Below are positions 7,919 through 17,843 of a DNA stretch of 45,583 bases, piece by piece. A model generated the notes under the pieces. It was not told the origin of the DNA and did not search any database. It worked only from the letters and a program-made list of their open reading frames with translations. The position numbers and the translations under genes are program-made. The first letter of the stretch is position 1. Each line of letters opens with the position of its first letter. Origin of the DNA: Lachnospiraceae bacterium (lineage in GTDB: Bacteria; Bacillota; Clostridia; Lachnospirales; Lachnospiraceae); NCBI GenBank assembly GCA_015057425.1, contig SVEL01000018.1:1-45583 (forward strand), read 5' to 3'.

Positions 7919-8479
7919 ATGTATATTATAGCAGGCTTGGGAAATCCTACATCCCAATATGAAAAGACAAGACATAATGCAGGGTTTGATGCCATAGATA
8001 TATTAGCGGACAGATACAATATAAAGGTAGACACGTTAAAGTTTAAGGCACTTTGCGGAACGGGAATAATCGGCGGAAAGAAAGTGGTTCTTGTAAAACC
8101 TCAAACGTTTATGAATTTAAGCGGAGAGGCAATAGGTGCCATTGCCAATTTCTATAAGGTTGACGTAAAGAGTGAAGTTATTGTATTATATGATGATATC
8201 AGCCTTGACATAGGCAGACTTCGTGCCCGCAGAAAAGGAAGTGCCGGTGGACATAACGGAATTAAGAGCATTATATCCCATCTTGGTACTGAGGAATTTT
8301 TAAGAATAAAAATCGGTGTAGGAGAAAAACCGGCGCAGTACGACTTGGCCGATTATGTGCTGGGAAGATTTACTCCTTCGGAGCGTAAGGTTTTTGAAGA
8401 GGGACTAAAAAAGTCAGCAGACGGTGTTGAAACTATATTGACACAGGGAATTGATGCCTGCATGAATTCCATAAATTAA
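7919..8479 (+). CDS. pth: Peptidyl-tRNA hydrolase
   Basis: Cleaves peptidyl-tRNA released from stalled ribosomes so that the tRNA can be recycled. The 186-residue protein opens with IIAGLGNPTSQYEKTRHNAGF, carrying the family's Asn (N9) and catalytic His (H19), followed by KPQTFMNLSGEA, the YDDISLDIGRLRARRKGSAGGHNG block and the C-terminal ADYVLGRF. I chose the ATG at 7919, which follows ACGGAG; a longer frame beginning with a TTG at 7868 adds 17 residues absent from the family. It lies 10 bases before mfd, an arrangement (pth-mfd) common in Firmicutes. Confidence 0.95.
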   Translation: MYIIAGLGNPTSQYEKTRHNAGFDAIDILADRYNIKVDTLKFKALCGTGIIGGKKVVLVKPQTFMNLSGEAIGAIANFYKVDVKSEVIVLYDDISLDIGRLRARRKGSAGGHNGIKSIISHLGTEEFLRIKIGVGEKPAQYDLADYVLGRFTPSERKVFEEGLKKSADGVETILTQGIDACMNSIN

Positions 8480-8489
8480 AACGGATGTT

Positions 8490-11400
8490 ATGAACAGCGA
8501 AATTTTAAACAAACTTAAAGGGATTGATGAGCTGGAGAAAAATGCAAAAACAGCCATCAGCAAAGGAAAAACTATAAAGTATCAGGTGTGCGGTCCGGTG
8601 GATACCGGACGCGTGCATATGATGTCAAAGGCAGGTGATGGTTTTAAATATAAAATCATCACTACTTTTTGTGAGCAAAAAGCCCAGGAAATATATGAGG
8701 ATATGAAGTTTTTTGATAAAAATGTTTTTCTTTATCCTGCAAAGGACTTTATATTTTACTCGGCGGATATGCAGAGCGGTATTCTTACAAAGAATCGTCT
8801 GGCTGTAAGAAAAGCCGTAGCCATAGGCGAAGAAGCGACCATTATAACAACAATTGATGGTCTTATGGATAAGATTCCTACAAAGGAAAAGCTTAGAGAA
8901 AATTTCTTTGTTATAGAAAACGGAAGCATAATAGAACCGGAAGCCATAAGCCGTAAGCTTGTGAATTTCGGTTATGAGAGAGTTTCCCAGGTGGAAATGC
9001 CGGGTCAGTTTGCCATAAGAGGAAGTATCATTGATATTTTTCCTCCTACAGAGGAATCACCGTACAGAATCGATCTTTGGGATGATGAGGTAGATTCTGT
9101 CCGAACTTTTGATAAGGACAGTCAGCGTGCTATTGAAAATGTAGATAGCGTATGGATATTTCCGGCAACAGAGTTTGTGTTGACATCAGGAGAAATCGAA
9201 GAAGGTGTCTGTCGCATAAAAAAGGACCTTGAAAAGTATGTGAAGAGTCTTGATAAAAATATGAAAATAGAAGAGGCTCACAGAATAAAATTGGCTGTAA
9301 ATGAATTTTTGGAACAGATAGATATAACAACGGCCGGAGTTCCATTAGACAGTTATGTGAATTATTTTTACGAGGAAACAGTTTCTTTGATAGATTATTT
9401 TAATCCGGAGGAAACGATAGTACTTATTGATGAAACCGGCAGAATGACTGACCGAATGGAAGCAGTTGTGCAGGAATTTAAGGAAAGTATGATTAATCGT
9501 CTGGAGAAAGGTTATGTACTTCCGGGTCAGACAGGTGTAGTGTATGAACCAAAGGAAATATACGGCAAGATTCAGAGATTTACCAACATTCATTTTACGA
9601 CCCTTGACCAGAAGATAAAGCATTTTACAGTGGATGAAGTACTTCATATATCTATGATGAATATCAACGCATACAACAGTAGTTTTGATGTTATCGTTAA
9701 GGATTTAAATAAATATTGCAGAAATAAATACAGAACCGTAATTATCTCATCCTCCAAGACCAGAGCAGAAAGACTTGCGGAGAATTTGTATAAAGAGTAT
9801 GATTTGCCGGCAGTATTTAGCGTAGACAGAAACAGAGAGCCTATAGAAGGTGAAATCTTTGTTTCCTACGGCAATATTCACGGAGGATATGAATATCCGG
9901 ATGCTAAGTTTGTGGTTATTGCCGAGTCGGATATTTTCGGTAAGGAAAAGAAAAAACGTAAGAAATCAAAGTACACCGGACAGAAAATAAGTGATTTTTC
10001 AAAGCTCAACATAGGTGACTATGTGGTTCATGAAAATCATGGCTTGGGTGTATATCGCGGAATCGAAAAAATAGAAGTTGATAAGACTATAAAAGATTAT
10101 ATTAAGATAGAGTACGCTGCGGGTGGCAATTTGTATATTCTTGCTACGCAGCTTGATTTGTTGCAAAAATATGCAGGCAGCGAGGCTAAAGCTCCAAAGC
10201 TTAATAAGCTTGGAACAAAGGAATGGGGCAATACAAAGACCCGTGTTAAGAAAGCAGTAAAGGATATAGCGGGAGAACTTGTGGAGCTTTATGCAAAGAG
10301 ACAGTCATCTGCAGGTCATCCTTGCGGACCGGACACGTTGTGGCAACAGGAATTTGAAGAAATGTTCCCGTACGAAGAGACAGATGACCAGCTTGTAGCT
10401 ATAGAAGAGACCAAGAAAGATATGGAAAGCCGCAAGATAATGGACAGACTTATATGCGGTGATGTGGGATTCGGTAAGACTGAGATAGCCATAAGAGCGG
10501 CATTTAAGGCGGTTCAGGAAGGTATGCAGGTAGTATTTCTCGTACCGACCACCATACTTGCACAGCAGCATTACAACACATTTGTTCAGCGTATGAAGGA
10601 TTTTCCTGTTCACGTGGAAATGCTTTCCAGATTTAGAACAAAGGGTCAGATAGAAAAGGCCGTTGAAGGTATAAAGGGCGGATATGTGGATATAGTTATA
10701 GGTACTCACAGGGTATTATCCAAAGATGTACAATTTAAGAAATTAGGTCTTCTTATAATAGACGAAGAACAGCGCTTCGGAGTAGCGGATAAGGAAAAGA
10801 TTAAGCAGTTAAAGTCGGATGTGGATGTTCTTACACTTACGGCAACACCGATTCCTCGTACACTTCATATGAGTCTTGCAGGAATAAGGGATATGAGTGT
10901 GCTTGAGGAGCCGCCGGTAGACAGAATGCCGATACAAACTTATGTTATGGAATATAATGATGAGATGGTACGTGAGGCCATTAACAGGGAATTGGCACGA
11001 GGCGGACAGGTTTATTATGTGTATAACAGAGTAAACAGTATAGAAGATATAACAAGCAGAATTGCTGCACTGGTGCCGGATGCCACGGTTGCTTATGCTC
11101 ACGGCCAGATGAGTGAACGTAAACTTGAGCAGATAATGTATGATTTTATCAATAAAGACATAGATGTGTTGGTGTCAACGACCATTATTGAGACCGGTCT
11201 TGACATATCCAATGCAAATACCATGATTATACACGATTCGGATAAGATGGGACTGTCACAGCTTTACCAGTTACGAGGAAGAATCGGCCGTTCCAACAGA
11301 ACAGCATATGCATTTCTTATGTACAAACGTGACAAAATGCTGAAAGAAGTGGCTGAAAAGCGTCTTCAGGCAATTAGGGAGTTTACAGAATTAGGTTCAG

Positions 11401-12020
11401 GGTTTAAAATAGCTATGAGGGATTTGGAACTTAGAGGTGCAGGCAACGTACTTGGTGCAGAGCAGCACGGACATATGGAAGCAGTAGGATATGACTTATA
11501 CTGCAAGCTTTTAAATGAGGCTGTTAATGTGGCAAAAGGAGTCGAGGAACACGAAGACTTTGAGACTACGGTTGACGTAGACGTAGATGCGTATATTCCT
11601 TCTAAGTATATTGCCAACGAGGAACAGAAGCTTGCTATTTACAGGAAGATAGCAGCTATAGAAAATGAAGAAGAGTATGATGATATGCTGGATGAGCTCA
11701 TAGACAGATTCGGTGAGCCGCAGAGAGCAGTTACAAACCTTCTAAAAATAGCACTTTTAAAGGCAAAAGCCCACAAGGTTTATGTTAGTGAATTGTCAGG
11801 AGATTATACGAGAGTAAAGTTAGAGATGTATCCTGCTGCACGTATAAATACGGCAAGGATAGCTGATTTTATGGCGGAATATAAAAATCATATGACATTT
11901 ACGGCAGAGGCAAATCCATACTTTACTTATCGTCCTGCAAGAAAAATAAAGGATTTTGATGAGTATGTAAGAGTTATGACGGAAATGTTTGAGAAAATGC
12001 AAAATATGTTGATGAACTAA
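8490..12020 (+). CDS. mfd: Transcription-repair coupling factor
   Basis: An ATP-driven translocase that removes RNA polymerase stalled at DNA lesions and recruits UvrA. The 1176-residue length is normal for Mfd. Order of parts: N-terminal UvrB-like region (with [18 protein letters not shown] near 160-185), the RNA polymerase interaction domain ([21 protein letters not shown] near 505-525), the RecG-like helicase core with Walker [10 protein letters not shown] (about 656-664) and DEEQRFG (about 757), [10 protein letters not shown], the QLRGRIGRS motif VI, and the C-terminal TRCF domain ([12 protein letters not shown]). It follows pth closely and precedes a foldase gene by 23 bases. Confidence 0.97.
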   Translation: MNSEILNKLKGIDELEKNAKTAISKGKTIKYQVCGPVDTGRVHMMSKAGDGFKYKIITTFCEQKAQEIYEDMKFFDKNVFLYPAKDFIFYSADMQSGILTKNRLAVRKAVAIGEEATIITTIDGLMDKIPTKEKLRENFFVIENGSIIEPEAISRKLVNFGYERVSQVEMPGQFAIRGSIIDIFPPTEESPYRIDLWDDEVDSVRTFDKDSQRAIENVDSVWIFPATEFVLTSGEIEEGVCRIKKDLEKYVKSLDKNMKIEEAHRIKLAVNEFLEQIDITTAGVPLDSYVNYFYEETVSLIDYFNPEETIVLIDETGRMTDRMEAVVQEFKESMINRLEKGYVLPGQTGVVYEPKEIYGKIQRFTNIHFTTLDQKIKHFTVDEVLHISMMNINAYNSSFDVIVKDLNKYCRNKYRTVIISSSKTRAERLAENLYKEYDLPAVFSVDRNREPIEGEIFVSYGNIHGGYEYPDAKFVVIAESDIFGKEKKKRKKSKYTGQKISDFSKLNIGDYVVHENHGLGVYRGIEKIEVDKTIKDYIKIEYAAGGNLYILATQLDLLQKYAGSEAKAPKLNKLGTKEWGNTKTRVKKAVKDIAGELVELYAKRQSSAGHPCGPDTLWQQEFEEMFPYEETDDQLVAIEETKKDMESRKIMDRLICGDVGFGKTEIAIRAAFKAVQEGMQVVFLVPTTILAQQHYNTFVQRMKDFPVHVEMLSRFRTKGQIEKAVEGIKGGYVDIVIGTHRVLSKDVQFKKLGLLIIDEEQRFGVADKEKIKQLKSDVDVLTLTATPIPRTLHMSLAGIRDMSVLEEPPVDRMPIQTYVMEYNDEMVREAINRELARGGQVYYVYNRVNSIEDITSRIAALVPDATVAYAHGQMSERKLEQIMYDFINKDIDVLVSTTIIETGLDISNANTMIIHDSDKMGLSQLYQLRGRIGRSNRTAYAFLMYKRDKMLKEVAEKRLQAIREFTELGSGFKIAMRDLELRGAGNVLGAEQHGHMEAVGYDLYCKLLNEAVNVAKGVEEHEDFETTVDVDVDAYIPSKYIANEEQKLAIYRKIAAIENEEEYDDMLDELIDRFGEPQRAVTNLLKIALLKAKAHKVYVSELSGDYTRVKLEMYPAARINTARIADFMAEYKNHMTFTAEANPYFTYRPARKIKDFDEYVRVMTEMFEKMQNMLMN

Positions 12021-12043
12021 ACTTTATCAGAGAGGAATATCTA

Positions 12044-13099
12044 ATGGAAAATCAGATGGAAAAAGAAAAGAACATTAAGAAAATATTACTTGGATGCTCT
12101 ATTGCGGCAGTAGTAATTCTTGCAGTAATATTTGCAGTATCATTTTTCGGTAAGGGCAAAAGTGATATAAAAGATACAGACGTTGTTGCTGTTGTAAACG
12201 GAGATAACATCACTGTAAAACAGGCTAAATTCTACATCTATATGTCACAGGCCAACTACGAAACATACGCGGTGCTTTCAGGTCAGGAAATAGACTGGGA
12301 AAGTGAAGCAGAAGATGAAGACGGTACAATGATAAATGCAGCAAATGTACTTAGGGAAGAGGCTATGCAGATTCTCTACAAGCAGGTGCTTTTTATGCAG
12401 AAGGCCAAAGAATGGGGATTAACACTTAATGATGAAGAAAAAGCAGAGGTTAAAGAAGAAGTTGATAAGTTCTATAAAGAAAGTGATGATGACCTTCTTG
12501 ACAGACTCGGCGCAGACAGGGAATTGATTAATAGTATATATACTGATGTGAAGATGTATACAAAGGTGTGCGAAAAGATTCTTGAAGATAAAGAAATTAC
12601 AGTGACTGATGAAGAGACTCATCAGGGAATGTTCAGTATGGCGATTATAGACTCAAGCAAAACAGATTCCCCTGAAGACACAGGTAAGGCTATGCTTGAC
12701 AGAATAAAAGCCGGAGAAAGCATTAAATACGTTGCAGATGTATACGGTGTTGAGCTTTCTGTGGGTAATGTAGGAAAAAATACATTTAAAAATGAGCTTG
12801 GTGAGCTTTGCCTTTCACTTAAGACAGGTGAGTCGGGTATGGTTACTGTAGGTGATTACACATATGTAGTATTCTGTGAAAATGATGACGATAAAGAAGC
12901 TACGGAGATAGCAAAAGAACAGCTTATCGAAGAAAAGGAAGCTGCCATTATAGACGAATATTTTACAGAGCTTAAGAAGAGTGCAACTATAGACCTTAAG
13001 GAAGATGTACTTAAGAAGATTAAAGTAAAAGGTAATATTATCACATCAGAAGATGTAGAAAAATATACAACGTCAGATGCAGAACCGGAAGATAAGTAG
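12044..13099 (+). CDS. Membrane-anchored PrsA/SurA-like peptidyl-prolyl isomerase
   Basis: A 351-residue extracytoplasmic folding factor candidate. A positively charged start is followed by one hydrophobic segment (about 14-36). The outside part begins VVAVVNGDNITVKQAKFYIYM, the usual SurA/PrsA N-terminal domain, followed by a helical region (about 90-180) and a parvulin-like segment (about 185-285) including ELGELCLSLKTGESGMVTVGDYTYVV. The GC pair in ILLGC precedes the hydrophobic run rather than following it, so it does not look like a lipobox and the protein is more likely anchored by its transmembrane segment than by lipid. Catalytic residues of the parvulin site are not clear, so it may be a chaperone without isomerase activity. 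Confidence 0.78.
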   Translation: MENQMEKEKNIKKILLGCSIAAVVILAVIFAVSFFGKGKSDIKDTDVVAVVNGDNITVKQAKFYIYMSQANYETYAVLSGQEIDWESEAEDEDGTMINAANVLREEAMQILYKQVLFMQKAKEWGLTLNDEEKAEVKEEVDKFYKESDDDLLDRLGADRELINSIYTDVKMYTKVCEKILEDKEITVTDEETHQGMFSMAIIDSSKTDSPEDTGKAMLDRIKAGESIKYVADVYGVELSVGNVGKNTFKNELGELCLSLKTGESGMVTVGDYTYVVFCENDDDKEATEIAKEQLIEEKEAAIIDEYFTELKKSATIDLKEDVLKKIKVKGNIITSEDVEKYTTSDAEPEDK

Positions 13100-13165
13100 A
13101 ATTGCGAAATGTTGTAGAAACTGAAATGACAGGTATAGGCAAAAATTGCGAAAGGTTGAAGCGGA

Positions 13166-13633
13166 ATGGAAACGAGACAGGAAAAAGCAGTAAGACTTTT
13201 TAAAGACGGATTTAATTGCTCACAGGCTGTATTTGCTGCATTTGCAGATAAGTACGGTATGGATGAAGAGACAGCTCTTAAGTTATCCAGTTCATTTGGA
13301 GGCGGTATGGGCAGAATGAGGGAAGTATGCGGCGCTGTAAGCGGAATGTTTATGGTGGCGGGTCTTGAAACAGGAAGTGCCAATCCGGGAGATAAGGAAG
13401 GCAAGGCATATAATTATCAGGTAGTAAGAGAGCTTGCAGATGAGTTTAAGAAAGAAAACGGTTCTATTATATGTCGTGAGCTACTTGGACTTGATAAAAA
13501 TATAGACGAAAAGTCAAAGAAAGAACTTGTAGAAAGTCACAGACCACAGGAAAGAACAGATGAATATTATAAAAAACGCCCGTGCGTAGAACTTGTCGCA
13601 CAGGCAGTTGAAATACTTGAAAAGAGATTTTAA
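13166..13633 (+). CDS. C_GCAxxG_C_C family protein
   Basis: A 155-residue protein with the four spaced cysteines that name this family: C18 in FNCSQAV, C55 in REVCGAVSG, C103 in SIICRELLG and C140 in RPCVELV. The arrangement suggests a redox or metal site; the family is widespread in anaerobes but has no firm function that I know of. The glycine-rich FGGGMGRM block precedes the second cysteine as expected. It starts 66 bases after the foldase gene and its last bases overlap the end of the convergent prepilin peptidase gene, with no terminator between them. Confidence 0.88.
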   Translation: METRQEKAVRLFKDGFNCSQAVFAAFADKYGMDEETALKLSSSFGGGMGRMREVCGAVSGMFMVAGLETGSANPGDKEGKAYNYQVVRELADEFKKENGSIICRELLGLDKNIDEKSKKELVESHRPQERTDEYYKKRPCVELVAQAVEILEKRF

Positions 13634-14448
13634 ATAAGACCGCGGAAGTACCAGTCGAGAAAAGCGCGTCCGAAAAGGAGTGCAATAATAACACCGATAC
13701 ACAGGAAAGGGCCAAATGCAACATGGTCCTTTCTTTTTATTTTACCAAGAATCATACCTACCACAGCAACGACTCCACCGACGATACATCCTGAGAAAAA
13801 TCCAAATAATGCAAGCTTCCAGCCAAGAAGTCCGCCGATTCCAAACATAAACTTTATGTCTCCTCCACCGAAGGCACCGGGTATAATCAATACAAGAATA
13901 AGCATAGGAACACTTATTACGAAGAATCCGATTATATGCTCAAGGGGTGAGACTTCCGTAAGTAAGAAGATGGATATAATGCCCATGACGGCGGCCATTA
14001 TGGAGGCACCGTTGCCAATTTCCTGAGTATCTATATCTATAAAAGTCACAACTGTAAGTAACGCAAAAAGTACAAATGCAAAAACTGCTTTGATGATAGA
14101 TATCCACATATCATCATGAATATGTATGTGTTCAAAGAAATGGCTGAATGGGAAGTACTTTATCGCCGCTGCAAGAGCAAGAACACCACCGAGTAATTCA
14201 ACAAAAGCGTATCTTGGAGAAATTTTTGCCTTACAATATCTGCATTTTCCGCCTAAGAATATGTAACTTAAAATCGGGAAAAGGTCAAAAACGCCAAGCT
14301 CGTGATTGCATGTAGGGCAGAAACTGCTTCCTTTGACAAATTGTATTTTCTTTGGTATACGGTAGATAAGTACATTTAGAAAAGAAAAAATGCACACACC
14401 GAAACAAAATATAGTCCCATAAACAAATATTTTAAATGCTAAATCCAT
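13630..14448 (-). CDS. Prepilin peptidase (A24 family)
   Basis: A membrane aspartyl peptidase that cleaves, and often N-methylates, type IV prepilins or pseudopilins. The 272-residue protein begins with the usual SFLNVLIYRIPK segment, carries two CxxC pairs (FCPTCN and CRYCK) in the cytoplasmic loop, and has both aspartate motifs: TFIDIDTQEIGN and GGGDIKFM. About seven hydrophobic segments follow. I chose the ATG at 14448 because GGAGA lies just upstream; a longer frame starting with TTG at 14487 lacks a ribosome site. No pilin or pilus assembly gene is in the window, so its substrates are elsewhere. It overlaps the convergent C_GCAxxG gene by 4 bases. Confidence 0.92.
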   Translation of the reverse strand: MDLAFKIFVYGTIFCFGVCIFSFLNVLIYRIPKKIQFVKGSSFCPTCNHELGVFDLFPILSYIFLGGKCRYCKAKISPRYAFVELLGGVLALAAAIKYFPFSHFFEHIHIHDDMWISIIKAVFAFVLFALLTVVTFIDIDTQEIGNGASIMAAVMGIISIFLLTEVSPLEHIIGFFVISVPMLILVLIIPGAFGGGDIKFMFGIGGLLGWKLALFGFFSGCIVGGVVAVVGMILGKIKRKDHVAFGPFLCIGVIIALLFGRAFLDWYFRGLI

Positions 14449-14524
14449 ATAATCTCCATTCTCGCGGTAAAATTCTGTATCGTTCAAAATTCTATATTGT
14501 TCAAGACAATTGAATGATATATTA

Positions 14525-14552
14525 ATTATAATATAATTACAATCTTTGTCAA
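14525..14552 (-). promoter_or_regulatory. Consensus promoter for the prepilin peptidase
   Basis: On the minus strand both hexamers are perfect: TTGACA (14547-14552) and TATAAT (14525-14530), separated by 16 bases. Confidence 0.75.
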
Positions 14553-14568
14553 CTTAGCACTATCCACA

Positions 14569-14596
14569 TTGCATTTTTAAAACATTGTGATATAAT
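14569..14596 (+). promoter_or_regulatory. Promoter for the 14,687 membrane protein
   Basis: TTGCAT (14569-14574) and a perfect TATAAT (14591-14596) are 16 bases apart. The leader that follows contains a small 6-bp hairpin (TCGGCT at 14622-14627 with AGCCGA at 14635-14640) and then an ACGGAGG ribosome site. Confidence 0.65.
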
Positions 14597-14686
14597 TAAT
14601 CTATTGATATTTCGTGAATAATCGGCTTAGGCAGAGCCGACGGAATTCCATATTTTAATATTTATAGTTACATACGGAGGTAAGTT

Positions 14687-16267
14687 ATGAAGAAAAACAA
14701 GAAGAACAGAATTTGCAAAAGTCGTTTTCTTGCATTTGTACTTAGTGTATTAATGTTGATTTTTGCTGTACTTGGCGGATTATGCATTTCCATAGGCTCA
14801 GGTACATTGGGAAAAGCAAGTATTGAGGATATGATTACAGGTTCGGGATTATCTTCGGCCATTACTGATGTTATGGCAGATGTAATAATTGGTGAAATGG
14901 GAAAATCAAACAGTAACTCTGAAAGTAATGCAAGCGGAAGCAGAGCATCAGATGGTGCCAGCGCACAGTCTATGAGAAGTGGCGGTGCCAGCGTGCAGTC
15001 GATGAGAAGCAGCGGTATCAGCGTGCAGCCTATGAGCAGCAGGGTCATCAGTGTGCAACCTGTAAACAGAAATGTAAGTGTTTTGTCAGCTGTTGATGAT
15101 GTTACAGCAAGTCCGGCAGCAGAAAGCCAGAGTGAAATGGATATGTTCAAGGTTATTCTTGAATCTGAACAGGGAAAGCAGCTTATGGACTCTGTACTTA
15201 ACCAGGTTGTAGGTGCTGTTTTTGATGAAAACAAGGAATTTTCAACAACAGACATTGAAGAACAGCTTATGGGGCTTGTCGACAAGGAAATTGAAAAAGT
15301 TATCGACGGATATATGGATGAAGTAGAAGCAAATCCTGACATGAAGGCAGCAGACAGTAAAGTTATCAGTGACTTGGCAAAGTCTTTAGGTATTACAGTT
15401 CCGGAAGAAGTATACACAGCATTGGACGAGTATGACGGCGACAGAAATGCATTTAAAGAATCAGCTAAGAACGCAATTGATGAAAACTTCCTTAACGATT
15501 TTTCAGATGATATTCATGAACAGTTAGTTGAAGTGGAGAAAGAAGTTAATAACAAGATTAACGAAGTTCATGAAAGCGGTACATTAGATTTAAGTATATT
15601 TGATAAATTTAAACAGATTATTTCTTATGTAAAAATTGCAGGTATTGTATTTATCGTTCTTACAGTACTTATGTGGTTGTTACAGCTTCTTCTTTATAAG
15701 AAGGGAATTTACGGAGCATTTAGAAACGGAGCAATCGTTCTCTTTATAGCGGCTGTACCTTTATTAGTTCTTGGATTAATGACCAATCTTACGGATATCA
15801 TTTTAGGTCTTGATATGGTTCAGGAGTTAATTGCACCATTGACAGAGCAGGGATTGAAAATTGACGCATTACTCAGCAGTGTACTTCTTTCAATTCTCGG
15901 ACCATTTAGAACGGTAGGTATTATTTATGCTGTAGTGACAGTAGTATTTATTATACTTGCAATTGTATTAAAGATCAGACATAAAGCACAGATGGCGGCT
16001 AAACAGGAAGAGGAAGAAAACGACACACCTGTTATGGCGGCAGAACCTGTAGTTGCAGTTACAGCAGAACCTGCTGCAGCGGCTACACCTGTAGTTGCGG
16101 CAACAGAATCAGCTATGGCAGCAGATGCTACAGCTACGACAACTGAAGAAGTTGTTTCTAAAGAAGACGAAGTTGTTGAAGATATCCCGGGTATAAAAAC
16201 AGTTAGAATGAATGTATCTGCGGATGTTGCAACACCGGAAATTATAATAGCAACAAAAGATGAATAA
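14687..16267 (+). CDS. Multi-pass membrane protein with short tandem repeats, unknown function
   Basis: A 526-residue protein. A basic start (KKNKKNRICKSR) and a hydrophobic segment (about 13-36) suggest a signal anchor. The next part, to about residue 300, should lie outside; it is rich in Asp, Glu and Ser and contains four 10-residue repeats of the form (G)ASVQSMRSS (about 90-129). Three further hydrophobic segments (about 310-335, 343-365 and 400-425) are followed by an Ala/Thr/Val/Glu-rich cytoplasmic tail with repeated AAEPVVAVTAEPAAA-type units. I do not recognise a named family. It has its own promoter, and the next gene has another. Confidence 0.75.
   Translation: MKKNKKNRICKSRFLAFVLSVLMLIFAVLGGLCISIGSGTLGKASIEDMITGSGLSSAITDVMADVIIGEMGKSNSNSESNASGSRASDGASAQSMRSGGASVQSMRSSGISVQPMSSRVISVQPVNRNVSVLSAVDDVTASPAAESQSEMDMFKVILESEQGKQLMDSVLNQVVGAVFDENKEFSTTDIEEQLMGLVDKEIEKVIDGYMDEVEANPDMKAADSKVISDLAKSLGITVPEEVYTALDEYDGDRNAFKESAKNAIDENFLNDFSDDIHEQLVEVEKEVNNKINEVHESGTLDLSIFDKFKQIISYVKIAGIVFIVLTVLMWLLQLLLYKKGIYGAFRNGAIVLFIAAVPLLVLGLMTNLTDIILGLDMVQELIAPLTEQGLKIDALLSSVLLSILGPFRTVGIIYAVVTVVFIILAIVLKIRHKAQMAAKQEEEENDTPVMAAEPVVAVTAEPAAAATPVVAATESAMAADATATTTEEVVSKEDEVVEDIPGIKTVRMNVSADVATPEIIIATKDE
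14954..15073 (+). repeat. Four 30-bp tandem repeats inside the 14,687 gene
   Basis: Units at 14954, 14984, 15014 and 15044 share GGTGCCAGCGTGCAG-like starts and ATGAGAAGC-like centres. Divergence increases toward the fourth unit. Each encodes ten residues, keeping the frame open. Confidence 0.8.
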
Positions 16268-16287
16268 AAATTTTATATTTATTTGTG

Positions 16288-16317
16288 TTTACATTTTTGC
16301 ATATTATCTGCTATTAT
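16288..16317 (+). promoter_or_regulatory. Probable promoter for the PurF-like gene
   Basis: TTTACA (16288-16293) and TATTAT (16312-16317) are 18 bases apart, about 50 bases before the start codon. Confidence 0.5.
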
Positions 16318-16369
16318 ATGTAGGCAATATAAATTTCGACTAAATTCTATTTATTGCAGAAGGAGTAAT

Positions 16370-17773
16370 ATGGGCGGATTTTTTGGCGTTGCATCTAAAG
16401 AGGATTGCGTTTTTGATTTATTTTACGGAACAGATTACCATTCCCATCTTGGCACCAGACGTGCAGGTATGGCGGTTTATGGGGAAAATGGTTTTGACCG
16501 TTCAATTCATAATATAGAAAATTCTCCTTTTAGAACTAAGTTTGAAAAGGATGTAAACACAATGAAAGGCAATATCGGTATTGGTTCAATTTCAGATTAT
16601 GAACCACAGCCGTTGATTGTCCGTTCACACCATGGTACGTATGCTATTGTTACAGTTGGTAAGATAAATAATACTAACGATATTGTAAAGAAATTGTTTG
16701 CATTTGGACATTCTCATTTCCTTGAAATGAGTGGTGGCGATATCAATGCAACAGAGCTGGTTGCATCCATAATCAACCAGAAGGACAACATTATAGAAGG
16801 CATACAGTATGCACAGGAACTTATCGAAGGGTCTATGTCTATACTGATTATGACTCCGAAGGGAATATATGCAGCCAGAGATAAGATGGGAAGAACACCG
16901 GTTATAATAGGTCAGAAGCCTACAGCATGTTGTGTAACATTTGAAAGCTTTGCCTTCTTAAATCTGGGATATTCAGATGCATATGAACTTGGTCCGGGTG
17001 AAATCGTGGTTATTACGGAAGAAGGTTTCCGTAGTATGGTTAAGCCGGGCAAGAAAATGAAGATTTGTACATTCCTTTGGGTTTACTATGGATATCCGGC
17101 ATCGTCATATGAAGGAATCAACGTAGAGAGTATGCGTTATGATTGCGGTGCGAGACTTGCAAGTCGTGACAATGTTCAACCGGATATTGTAGCAGGAATA
17201 CCGGATTCAGGTATTGCCCATGCGGTAGGATATGCAAATGCGTCGGGGATTCCATTTTCCAGACCGTTTATAAAGTACACACCGACATGGCCGCGTTCCT
17301 TTATGCCGACTATCCAAAGTCAGAGAAATCTTATAGCAAAGATGAAGCTGCTTCCGGTTCATGACCTTATCGACAAGAAGAGTCTGCTTCTTATAGATGA
17401 TTCGATTGTGCGAGGTACACAGCTTAGTGAGACTACACAGTTCTTATATGAAAGCGGAGCAACTGAAGTGCATATAAGACCGGCATGTCCGCCATTACTT
17501 TTCGGATGTAAGTATCTTAATTTCTCGCGTTCGTCATCAGAGATGGATCTTATTACAAGAAGAACCATCAAAGAGATGGAAGGAGATGTTAAGCATGTCA
17601 GACTTACTGCATACAGCAATCCGGAAACCGTAGAATATAATGATATGGTAGAACGAATAGGAAAGAAGCTTAATTTCACATCACTTCGCTATCACAGACT
17701 TGATGATTTGATGGAATCAATAGCATTAGATAAGAGCCAGCTTTGTACTTATTGTTGGAGTGGCGTAGAATAA
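16370..17773 (+). CDS. PurF-like phosphoribosyltransferase lacking the glutaminase nucleophile
   Basis: A 467-residue protein with the two-domain layout of glutamine PRPP amidotransferase. The C-terminal half has an intact PRPP loop, LLIDDSIVRGTQ (340-351), and cysteines C233, C380, C459 and C462 at places that match the four iron-sulfur cluster ligands of Bacillus-type PurF. The N-terminal half is shaped like the glutaminase domain but starts MGGFFGVASKED: no cysteine follows the start, the nearest being C13. The segment where PurF has an oxyanion-hole Asn-Gly reads TVGKINN. It may therefore use free ammonia or have another role. Start set at the ATG at 16370 after AAGGAG; the upstream in-frame TTG extension is unlike the family. 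Ends in a strong terminator. Confidence 0.88.
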   Translation: MGGFFGVASKEDCVFDLFYGTDYHSHLGTRRAGMAVYGENGFDRSIHNIENSPFRTKFEKDVNTMKGNIGIGSISDYEPQPLIVRSHHGTYAIVTVGKINNTNDIVKKLFAFGHSHFLEMSGGDINATELVASIINQKDNIIEGIQYAQELIEGSMSILIMTPKGIYAARDKMGRTPVIIGQKPTACCVTFESFAFLNLGYSDAYELGPGEIVVITEEGFRSMVKPGKKMKICTFLWVYYGYPASSYEGINVESMRYDCGARLASRDNVQPDIVAGIPDSGIAHAVGYANASGIPFSRPFIKYTPTWPRSFMPTIQSQRNLIAKMKLLPVHDLIDKKSLLLIDDSIVRGTQLSETTQFLYESGATEVHIRPACPPLLFGCKYLNFSRSSSEMDLITRRTIKEMEGDVKHVRLTAYSNPETVEYNDMVERIGKKLNFTSLRYHRLDDLMESIALDKSQLCTYCWSGVE

Positions 17774-17789
17774 AAATGTGAATATAAAG

Positions 17790-17830
17790 GCTGATATATG
17801 ATAAACATATTATCATATATCAGCTTTTTT
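17790..17830 (+). terminator. Terminator of the PurF-like gene
   Basis: A perfect 14-bp stem (GCTGATATATGATA at 17790-17803 with 17811-17824), a 7-base loop and six T's. It lies between convergent genes and may also slow minus-strand transcription arriving from 17,844. Confidence 0.9.
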
Positions 17831-17843
17831 GTTGAAGCAGCTT

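Noticed and set aside
12044..12160. A lipoprotein signal (ILLGC) in the PrsA-like foldase
   Set aside because: The Cys precedes the hydrophobic stretch rather than ending it, so it does not fit a lipobox.
14954..15073. 30-bp repeats suggesting CRISPR or a regulatory array
   Set aside because: They are back-to-back, in frame and within a long coding sequence with a good ribosome site.
14668..15417. A 249-codon minus-strand open frame inside the repeat-bearing membrane protein gene
   Set aside because: Its Ser/Leu/Thr-rich translation mirrors the plus-strand repeats, no ribosome site is seen, and the plus-strand frame has a promoter and a good start.
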